Below, one piece after another: positions 56,401-64,000 of a stretch of DNA of 64,000 nt. Each line of letters starts with the position of its first letter. The first letter of the stretch is position 1. The notes under the pieces are model-generated. The model had not been told where the DNA came from. It saw only the letters and a list, made by a program, of their open reading frames with translations, and searched no databases. This stretch comes from Pogostemon cablin. Its lineage: Eukaryota; Streptophyta; Magnoliopsida; Lamiales; Lamiaceae. A program made the position numbers and the translations under genes. The stretch lies in assembly GCA_023678885.1 (NCBI GenBank), contig CM042979.1, forward strand, positions 23,674,981 through 23,738,980, written 5' to 3'.

Positions 56401-59400
56401 TATTTCATGCAAGTCCTTGAAGACATCTATCAGGTCCTCAATCACCATGTCCCAACACTGTTTGAATAATGCAAAATAGAAACGTCGGTCCCGGCGATTT
56501 ATTTTCCTCACAACTGAAAACAACCCTTCTTACTTACTCTTCCTCAAAAGGCCTTTCTCGCATCTCCCTCGCTGGCTCCAAAATTGGTCACCAATCCAAT
56601 CCATCAATACCCCACTCATAATTCAGATCTTTTTAGTAAATCTTAGTGAAGAAACACCTTGTTCTCAATTAATCCAATATCTGTCAAAATAATTTCATCT
56701 TCTTTCTGAATTTTAGAAAATCATGTTCTAAGCTCTACTGTGATTGAAGGAGTGTGATTCAGGGAGGAGTGATTTTTTTTTTTTGTTTTAGCATCTTTTT
56801 CAGTAATCCAATTATTTTACAGTTTCTGTCTCAGATCCTCTCTGCTGATATTCAGATTTCAATAGCACTTGCATGCATTTTCCTTTCTACAACCTCTTAT
56901 GTCTATGCTTCCAATCCTGATAAGAAATCAATCTGCTGAACTCTCCTTTTTAAATCTGCCCTTCTAATCCCCAAATTGTCTTTACTCCATATTTTTTCAC
57001 CTTCTGCCGAACTGCATTGAGTTTGGCCATAAAGGTGTGTATCTTGGTCATCTTTCCTTTCTATCATTGATCCACTAATCATTGAAATTCTTCTAGAAAT
57101 CCTTCTGTCGCACCCATTGTTTTGAACATGAAAGGAGTTGGACCCCCTTTAGGAGAATTAGTGTCCATAGATATCGGTATGTGATTTGGTGGAGTTCAGA
57201 AAAAGCTCCATCAACCCTGAACAGACCATAAACTGTCCAAAAGGAAACCAAACAAGTAGGATTTGTTCTCATGTTAGAACTTAGACCAAGTGAATTTTGT
57301 GTTAAAGGAGGGTTTTGCAATTCTAAGTCTGAAATCAATACATCAAATTCATCATGCTAGATGTGAGACTTTTTATAGGTGATTTCTCCCCTAGGTATCT
57401 AACTACATTGAAATCTCCTCAAATACATGAATTTGGGCATCAATTAACACCTAATCCAGCCGATTCATCCCAAATTTCAGATCAAAGTTGTTCTCCTTCT
57501 CTATTTTTTATAGAACTGAATGTTCTCCCTTAGGCTCTTACTTTCACTGATTGGTAAAGAAAGATATCCCCCTTTCCATAAACGTTCCCATCTTCTATGC
57601 GTATTATCAAGCAACCCCTCAATGTAAAGAATTCATAAAATTTTCAAAGTAGCACAACAATTAGTTGAGATACCAAAAAAAAATAAATAAATAAATAAAT
57701 AAAAGAAAAAGAAAACTTTTCAAGAACACGAGCATCATAACTTTTACAATCATACATAGTAGATAGTAGATAAATTAATAACCGATTACCTTGGTCTCAA
57801 GTAGGTGAGGAGGAATTTCTCTAAGAAACCGTGATGGTTGAAGAACCTGAAAAGAAAATGTGTTGATGCGAAAAGGTCATATGTATGTAAGAAAAACTCA
57901 AATACAGTTTCTTTACTCCACCTGCCAACTGGAATCCATAAGCACGTATAGGATGAAAAGTTTCTTACGAGCGCGAGTCATTGCTACATATAGCAAGCGC
58001 CTTTCTTCCTGAAAAAGTTAAAATCAGTACGACAATACGGATGTTTTTTTCAAATTTATGTCAGTATAAGCTCACCTCAACTGAACTGTTATTCTCATTC
58101 GGGAAGCCATTGTGTTCATGGAACAAGGGAATTTCAGTTTCATTTGCCTACATACCGAAAACATTAGAACTATTAGCAAATTACATGCTGTACAAAACAA
58201 AACTTCCAACTTCTAATAAAACTATGCAAGAAAACCGCATAGAATTCAACAAATAATGCATGACAAATAAGTACCAGAGATAAAGTAAAGAAAAGAAAGA
58301 AGTCCAACAGTACCTTCACAATGAAAACTGTGTCCCACTCTAAACCTTTTGACTGCAAAACATAAATAAAGAAACAATAAATAAGGTAGAGATGGTTCTT
58401 GTGTTGATTTGAAAATTGACAGTGCAGTAGCATGAAGAAAAACCCCATAATTTATGGTGATCAGTGTGCAACAGAACCTGATGGATTGTAGTAAGGGTAA
58501 CAGAGTTTTCATTATCATGCTTTCTTGATAGAAAGTTTTCTTTCTCCCGTCCAGAAATATAGTCAAGAAAAGCCTTAAGTGTACTTATGCAACCTTTTCC
58601 TTGTGATGTACTATCATCATCACATTCTTTAGCATTATGTACAGTTGTCAAAAACAAGGACACATCATCCAAAAGATACTGCAGAACCTGCATGGTGGGG
58701 CAACTCATCAAATTTTTTAACCTTCAAAGTTATATTTTACCATTCCCCTGTTTCTCGTAATGCAATTACAATATTAAGTTATAAAAATGCAAAATTGTCA
58801 ATGCTACATAACAAAAGATAAAAATAAAAGGAGGTACTTGCTTACAGATCTAATATCATTATCTTCATTCAGCAGCTTGCCTCCATCAACATCAAGAACT
58901 GCTCTTTGTTCAAGAAGGTATTTCTACAAAAGTAAATTATAATATCAAATTTATGTTACAAGCAGTACTGCAGTAGGAATCAAACTTGAGAAGGCCTATG
59001 GTCATGCTGACTCTTGAAGGATACAATCACTGATAGGATTCAAGAAAATAAGCAAGAGGGTAATAATAGATATAAAGCCACTTAAATTCAACACAAACGA
59101 AATTGCCCCCTATTATGTATAATATATCGAGATCAAACTGAGAATAGAAACATAGAAGAAATACCTGAAGATGGAGGGATTCTAAAGTTTGACAGCTGAA
59201 AACAAACTCAGCAATTATATCACCATGTGGTGCATCTATATGGATCATGTCTCGGCGAATGTGCACAAGTCAAGGAAATTCAAGCACAAGAGATGTCTAT
59301 GTGAAAGTTAATAAATCTCAAGCATCATTAGGACAGTTTGAATTATGTTATTCACCATTTTTTCAACATGTAGAATGTTCGAGATCAACTACAGCACAAG

Positions 59401-62400
59401 AGCAGCATTGGCACACAATGACAATGCTACAATCATATCTACCATTTCTCAAGACTGGGAGACACTAGAGGGCAATGATGACAATAAACCTACATCATCT
59501 ATTTACATGCATGATTTCTGAAATGACAACTACATAAAAGCAAAACTGACCTGAGGTATCATGTTTGCCACAGAAGTGATAACAGCTGAAATTGACTGTT
59601 CCTGCAAACATAGATAAAGATTTGAGCATATGCCATGATTTATCAATTTTCACCTCATTTTGAGTTCTTGGTTGATATGTGCATGATTCACTTATATCAA
59701 CTTCATAATTTAATTTTTTATGTCGTACTTTGGTGTTAAAAATATAACTTTTTAATATAATCCATTAAAATTGGATCTTTACCTTATTAATCTCAAGTTC
59801 TCAACTCTATAAAATATTGAGATAAAGTTACATTTTTACTAATTTCATACCATGACCCAATTACCCAATTTATTTAATTTGCGCAAACTAAAGTGTATGT
59901 GAATGAGATTTATCGTCTATTAAATGGAAATACATGGCAAATTATGTACTAAATAAATCTTTTATTTATTTATTAGGAAATTTAACAAAATTGATTCCTA
60001 AAATAAATGAGTAAATAATTAATAATTACTAATATAATTTGTTTTAGTTCATCAAGGTCAAATAAGCTCAAATGAATTCAAGCAGGCCTCCAATCAAGAT
60101 GTCAAAGCCCAACTCATCAAATGAGATCAAATAAAATCATAATTAAATCTGAATAACCAATCAATAGTAACATGGAGAAATCAAAAGTGAATAATCTCAC
60201 ATTCCCAGTTTCCCCACCTATAAATAACGCTCTTCAGTCATTCATTGGACACACAAAGATCATTCTCCAAAAGGAGTAGAAGTTTTCTTCATGTTCCTCC
60301 GATGTCAAGGCCCTCCGATCAAGCATTCTTAAGTCAAGTTCATTCGTGTTCGTCGTGAAGTCAATTGCATTCTTTCACATTCAACGATTTTCATTAAAAA
60401 AAAAAATAAAAAGCTTCAAGGATAACATTTATTGCGAATAAAGGTTTTACGCTGCTAAATTAATGTTATAAAACCTTTAAATTCGTGCTCAGAAAGCTCC
60501 AAATGAAGATCCAACACCGAAAAATCAAGTCAACTCTAGTAACCGCAAGCAACTAAAGAGAGGATATATAGAGACAGGATTACAATTCTCAAGTTTAATT
60601 CATCTTGGATTACTTCTATTATCCTTTGTAATTATTTATTTAATAGATACAAATTTTATTGTAACAAAATTTGACAGGCCTTGGGCAGTCTTTACCTCTC
60701 ACCTCTTCTCTCTACAAGATTGAAGTCAATAAAATAACTTTTCTCAACACGGGAGCAAGGAAGAGCTGACAACCTGAATAATGCTCCTTAATATAAGTGA
60801 AAACTATCTGCTTGTAATGCTCCTTAACATGAACGAAAATTGTCTCCAAGTGATGCTCCTTGATATGAGTCTCAACTATCTAAAAGTCCAAATCAAATAT
60901 TCTTGACTAGAGGCAGAACTGCCTGAAATTCTCATGTTGTTTGATTCGAGTCTAAACTATCCAAAAGTCCAAATCATGTCTCCTTAATAAGAGACAAAAT
61001 ATGAAAGGGGGCGGCTATTTGCACCCCCGGAATTGTTAATTGAACCCCAATTATTTATAAAATTAAAATATGATAATGTAAGAAGACATAAATACCCTTT
61101 TATAAATAATAAACTAAGATTAAATATAATTAAATTTCTAAATGCACACTAGTAAGATTTCTAAATGCACCCCAAAATTATAATCACTAAAACACGATCA
61201 ACCCTAAACCCTTTTGTATCAGAGTAGTATCATGGAAGAAGCAAAAACTGAGAATGATGATCATCCAGAACAAGCAATAATAGTAAAGGAGGAGAATAAT
61301 CATGATGAGGTCAACTTTTAATTTTAAAATTTAGAAGCTTTAGTTTGTAGTACAGTAGATTGTATCGTGATGTGTTGAATCAAATTATCATATTCCACTG
61401 CAACAGACAAATAGGGATTACAAGGGTTTAGGTTTAAATAGATTCACAAATAGGGATTACGAGGGTTTAGGTTTGAATAGATTCAAGTCGACTAATGCCA
61501 ACATGCTGTTCGACTGCAGAACTCAGAACAATATATTCTGTTCGACGGATCAAATGCCAACATGCTGTTCGACTACAGAACTCGAACAGTTTATTCTGTT
61601 CGACTGCTTTGATCGAACAGTTGGGTCATGGTTGTAATCTGTTCGGTTCCTATAACCGAACAGATTTAAGTGTGTTCGGTTGTACTTACCGAACATCTTT
61701 TTTTGCTTTTTCTTAAAAGGGTAAGATTGTCCTTGCATGGGGTGCATTTAGTAACTTAAATATGTATTTTTTAATTTAAGTGGGGTACATATAGTAATTG
61801 GGGTTCAAATAACAATTCCGGGGGTGCAAATAGCCACCCCCAATATGAATTTATATTGCTCTTTGATATGAGTTTAAACTATTTAAAAATCCAAATCAAA
61901 TCTCTTCAACAAGAGACACTGTCCGAAAATTTACATGTCAATGCTTCTTGATACAAGCTAAAAGCCTAAAAGTATCTAAATATTCAAGTCAAAACACTTT
62001 GATAAGAGACAAACTGTCCACACACAAATTAAAACAGTCTAAAATAAATCCTCAAATCTCTTGATCAGAGCCAAAACTATCTTCATGCAAATCTCCATGA
62101 TAAGAGACTAAATTCCCTAACTTTTTAAAATTGAAAACTCTTCGACATTAGTATAAATTGTCGAGAAATCAAATTCTGGTCCTATTGAACTATGTAAAGA
62201 GTTGATATCTTTTAAAGAAGTACCTAGGCATTTTAGAATATTCAGTAAGTTCAACTTCAATCGTTGAAAAAAAAATATAGTTTCGCAATTCATTCACTTC
62301 AAAACAAAGGTATATTGAACAAATTGCGATAGGGGAATTGTTAGTGAAAGAAATTTATCACCTATTAGATTGAATTATAAGACCAATTATGTAGTACTCC

Positions 62401-63536
62401 CTCTGTCCCGATGGTTCAGGTTATGGTAATGTTTTAAGGAAAGAGTCTCTTTTGTGGAAGAATAAAGCTCAAATGTTATTATCTCTCAAGTTTAAGAGAG
62501 AACAAAGAAACATTTTTAAAAAACAAAATGTGTTGCTAAATGTAATAAAATTTCTATTCATGAGTGAGTTTTGGCTTTTCAGCTAGAAGCTTACCTATCT
62601 AATACATTGCAAAGCATAATTTCAAGGCTAAAAAGCTGCAAAATAACAGTTTAACAAAAAAAGAATTTAAAGTAGATTGATGAACCATTACAACGTGATT
62701 AAGCCGAAGGATACTACTTGTAAGCTATTCGACAGATCTCTCCATGCAAATTTGAAGGCTAGGATGTTACAAGTAAAGGAGGAAGTCTAGGACACAGCAG
62801 GTATATCATTTAAGATCATTACATGACCAAAACCACCAGTAGCACCTGATTCTTGATGCCCTGATGTCTTAAATGAACTTTTTTAAATGAAATTGTTCTA
62901 TGACAAGTAATCCAATTGTGTTTATAAGTTTGTCACTCAGATTTGGTTATTTAGCTTTCAAAAAGAATGTTTTAGGTTTTAGACAATTCTTACAGTAAGT
63001 AAGCAATATTTTGTGAGGAAAATCATTTCTTGTCCGATGCTACTTTGTTAAAAAAGTTAGATTTGTAGTGGTAACAAGATGCTAATTTGTGTTGTTCTAA
63101 TGTATATATATTAATTTATAAATGTAACTAAAACAACTACTAGCTTTCGACATGTGTAAATGGTGTGCGTTAGTATCCTAACTATGTCCTCTTTCAAATA
63201 GAACATAAGTTGGAAGCTCTTTTCTAAATTCTTTCATAAAAAATTGCAGGTATCTTTATTAAAGCATCACTTTTGTCAAGAATGATAATATAAAATGAAC
63301 ATTAATAAACCATAAGTCAAATCCATCCAGTTGGCTTACCCTAGTAACAAGTTTTGATATCATGTCTAGAGTGAGCAACACTTTACGACCCTGCGTCAGT
63401 TGGCTCCTACAATAAATTACATAATCAAAATAATGTATATGTCATTGGAGATATCATTTGCTACACACCACTTTAAAATAGAAGAAAGACATGTTCAAAC
63501 AATAACCTCACAAGCATAGTGAATATATCACAAATT
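50439..63536 (-). CDS. SRS2: UvrD/SRS2-like ATP-dependent DNA helicase, C-terminal part, split gene
   Basis: Fifteen minus-strand exons join in frame: 63507-63536 (least certain), 63340-63406, 59551-59601, 58846-58923, 58478-58687, 58314-58352, 58076-58147, 57922-58008, 57790-57846, 52809-53011, 52622-52715, 52058-52108, 50988-51050, 50804-50863, 50439-50501. All introns have GT and AG ends. The product matches the plant SRS2-like helicase family (Arabidopsis At4g25120): TLDMISKLVTR, KYLLEQRAVLDVDGGKLLNE, motif V in LTTIHQ-SKGLEWDTVFIVK, motif VI EERRLLYVAMTRARKKL, LQPSRFLREIP, then the plant-specific tail with SIVSHLFHQWAKKPAFHDPK, VIDERLRSK and KWEQIPADKR. Such 3'-5' helicases strip recombinase filaments and act in DNA repair in the nucleus. 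No stop or frameshift occurs in about 408 codons. The Walker A half lies beyond the right edge. Introns of 4.8 and 3.7 kb are swollen by transposons. The final exon is unclear. Confidence 0.9.
51213..51604 (+). mobile_element. Rearranged TRIM-type LTR element in a helicase intron
   Basis: A partial LTR (51213-51304, ending TATATGCCTAACA) is followed three bases later by an 18-bp primer site (51308-51325) and a GC-rich internal part of about 170 bp. At 51492 a second LTR starts TGTTATGATGTCCCATATCG but after about 33 bp switches into an inverted copy of the LTR's first part, ending ATGTGGGACATCATAACA (51604). LTR length would be about 130 bp, and the TCCCA(C/T)ATCGG promoter block is typical of plant TRIMs. 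No coding capacity: frames crossing it are by-products of GC-rich sequence. Confidence 0.7.
51308..51325 (+). promoter_or_regulatory. Primer binding site complementary to tRNA-Tyr
   Basis: TGGTCCGACCTGCCGGAT is complementary to the 3' end expected for plant cytosolic tRNA-Tyr (acceptor stem beginning CCGACCT). The same 18 bases form the PBS of the gag-only element at 54588-56232. Confidence 0.7.
53012..53640 (-). other. Intron start, no element assigned
   Basis: First part (in plus order) of the 4.8-kb helicase intron. It includes a poly-A run at about 53527-53540; otherwise nothing recognised. Confidence 0.5.
55082..55960 (-). pseudogene. gag of the 1.65-kb element
   Basis: The upstream frame (through 55465) has a charged helical stretch (VNTLTEKVNKLDKIDKLEEM), then the chromovirus-type Gag core: RVELPNFDGYDVVAWITRAE, YFRIHGTSEELKVELA, EGSALHWVRWL and MTWNQLSYD. 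A frameshift or stop near 55465 separates it from the frame 55465-55082: MRRYGGNPLANPFEALAATK, NIDEYIDDFAARMALVP, GLFLNGLQPEIRVRIRS. There is no zinc knuckle and no protease or polymerase follows; the frame ends before the 3' LTR. The family's Gag assembles particles; here a single break stops it. Confidence 0.85.
55951..55968 (-). promoter_or_regulatory. Primer binding site complementary to tRNA-Tyr
   Basis: On the minus strand TGGTCCGACCTGCCGGAT lies three bases after the 5' LTR. Identical to the PBS of the TRIM at 51308-51325. Confidence 0.75.
57922..58008 (-). other. Helicase motif VI exon
   Basis: The 29-codon exon opens EERRLLYVAMTRARKKL, UvrD-family motif VI, whose arginine contacts the ATP gamma-phosphate. 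It is intact. Confidence 0.92.
58314..58687 (-). other. Helicase motif V exons
   Basis: Exon 58478-58687 (70 codons) ends NSVTLTTIHQ; after a 125-bp intron exon 58314-58352 continues SKGLEWDTVFIVK. Together they form UvrD-family motif V, which couples ATP hydrolysis to DNA movement. Confidence 0.9.
59891..60770 (+). mobile_element. LTR-like segment in the 3.7-kb helicase intron
   Basis: The start GTGAATGAGATTTATCGTCT and ATTATGTAC (59899-59955) recurs, diverged, at 62343-62396, as expected for the beginnings of two LTRs. Inside are a TATA box (CTATAAATAACG, 60219) and a T-rich 3' part ending near CTTTTCTCAACA (60752). The partner LTR is cut after about 60 bp by a MITE end. No protein or primer site recognised. 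Confidence 0.5.
60771..62340. repeat. Degenerate tandem repeats forming the element interior
   Basis: Units resembling TGCTCCTTGATATGAGTCT, AAACTATC(T/C)AAAAGTCCAAAT and AAGAGACAAA(A)CTGTC recur more than ten times before and after the nested element at 61007-61841. They encode nothing recognisable. Confidence 0.6.
61007..61841. mobile_element. TIR element, 835 bp, 47-bp inverted ends (Mutator-like)
   Basis: The ends GGGGGCGGCTATTTGCACCC and, inverted, GGGGGTGGCTATTTGCACCC stay paired through CCGGAATTGTTA and TTGAACCCCAATTA. The flanks AATATGAAA (60998-61006) and AATATGAAT (61842-61850) give 8 of 9 matching bases, favouring a Mutator-type 9-bp duplication; an 8-bp hAT reading is possible. 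The interior holds two tandem duplications (61406-61485 and 61493-61605) and many TGTTCG/CGAACA inversions. A 29-codon frame begins MEEAKTEND at 61231 and ends at 61320; its status is unknown. Confidence 0.75.
62397..62460. repeat. Left end of a Stowaway-like MITE
   Basis: CTCCCTCTGTCCCGATGGTT after TA; no right end found. It truncates the LTR-like repeat. Confidence 0.45.
62461..63339. other. Remaining intron DNA
   Basis: AT-rich, no gene or element recognised. Confidence 0.5.
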
Positions 63537-63761
63537 CTGAGAAAATTAACCTATAGCCTTTCGCGTTAATATATTTATGTTTAAAATGAACAGCATCATC
63601 TAGAACATGCCACTTAGAATACTTAACAGTTAAGGCAGACACAAGTTCATTTTCCATTGATTCTTAGAAAAAAATTGTTGTCTTCACAGCTCAAAGCATG
63701 TATTTAAAAACTAAAGCTTTTCCAAATGATACTGCCAACTCAACAAACAAGAATAATAGTA

Positions 63762-64000
63762 CTCCCTCCGTCTCAGGTATTTATGACCGTTTGTACGGGC
63801 ACGTAGATTAAAAATTTTGTTTTTTAAATATATAATGTAAGAAAAAGTAGGGATAACTTGGTAATTTAAAGAGAAAAAGTAAGTAAAGTTGTTGGGAATG
63901 ATGAATAAAGTGTAACAAAGTAAATAAAATTTTTAAGATTGATGAATATAGTGTAAAAAGTAGATAAGATGTATAGTGTATTTTTACTATTAATGGAACG
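63762..64000. mobile_element. Stowaway-like MITE, cut or ended at window edge
   Basis: Starts CTCCCTCCGTCTCAGGTATT after TA (63760-63761). The right end lies at or beyond the window edge, whose last bases AATGGAACG may begin the inverted terminus. Confidence 0.55.

Larger units (their letters stand above)
53640..57640 (-). pseudogene. L1-type LINE ORF2, degraded, interrupted by a gag-only element
   Basis: Minus-strand frames show L1 ORF2 landmarks in order. Endonuclease end: ISDLELQNPPLT near 57335 and a broken GGPTPF-like stretch near 57140. Linker: FMAKLNAVRQKVKKYG near 57030. Reverse transcriptase: CPITNLYNILKK near 56310, LKIDFAKAY-HVNWDF near 54480-54440, GDPLSPFLFNLVADGL near 53975-53930 and a mutated catalytic box (QCAGDT in place of FADDT) near 53840. 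Frames shift and stop many times. LINEs of this class copy their RNA into a nicked target. It has the same orientation as the host gene, and the gag-only element at 54588-56232 is inserted within its RT domain. Confidence 0.8.

Noticed and set aside
59027..59266. 79-codon minus-strand frame considered as an extra helicase exon
   Set aside because: The flanking exons (59551-59601 and 58846-58923) join in phase without it, and no acceptor precedes it.
60771..62160. Possible CRISPR-like spaced repeats
   Set aside because: Units are too diverged, with irregular spacing, and the genome is a plant nuclear genome; they fit retroelement interior repeats.

Overview
The window is nuclear DNA from a flowering plant, most likely a eudicot. 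It is AT-rich, has split genes with GT-AG introns, and carries plant-specific repeat families: Athila/Tat-like Ty3/gypsy and Ty1/copia LTRs, TRIM, L1 LINE, tRNA-derived SINE, Stowaway-like MITEs, hAT, CACTA and Mutator-like elements. I could not determine the species. No rRNA, true tRNA gene, CRISPR array or bacterial-style operon was seen.

The only host gene that looks intact lies on the minus strand from about 50.4 kb to 63.5 kb. It is the C-terminal part of a UvrD/SRS2-like ATP-dependent DNA helicase. Fifteen short exons (about 408 codons) join in frame and include helicase motifs V and VI; the N-terminal part lies beyond the right edge. Its introns are packed with transposons: a rearranged TRIM, an L1 LINE that itself carries a complete gag-only LTR element, a decayed LTR element and a Mutator-like TIR element.

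The rest is a nested transposon landscape. 0-5.8 kb: two gypsy LTRs (family G) and a copia-type LTR (family C); one G LTR sits in a C LTR, which sits in an older copia gag. 5.9-6.2 kb: a two-exon pseudogene fragment of the ADP-glucose pyrophosphorylase large subunit. 7-20 kb: MITEs, a SINE, a TIR element, two CACTA ends, a LEA (SMP-domain) gene fragment and a degraded element with a pararetrovirus-like promoter. 20.8-26.4 kb: an hAT MITE, another C LTR, small tandem repeats and a GC-rich TIR element. 26.6-38.5 kb: a BED-finger hAT transposon split by an 8,057-bp gag-only gypsy element with target duplication GCAAA. 38.5-46.9 kb: MITEs, a C LTR flanked by 157-bp direct repeats, and two abutting hAT-type elements. 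46.9-50.4 kb: very AT-rich DNA without recognised genes.

Features that stand out: arrays of GGTTCGACC and its inverse GGTCGAACC in family G LTRs and again in the tail of its gag gene; two unrelated short LTR elements in the helicase introns that share a tRNA-Tyr-type primer binding site; captured host gene fragments; and a tandem duplication that preserves the empty site of a MITE. Every reading is from the bare sequence; family assignments rest on recognised protein motifs and terminal structures, not on database searches.
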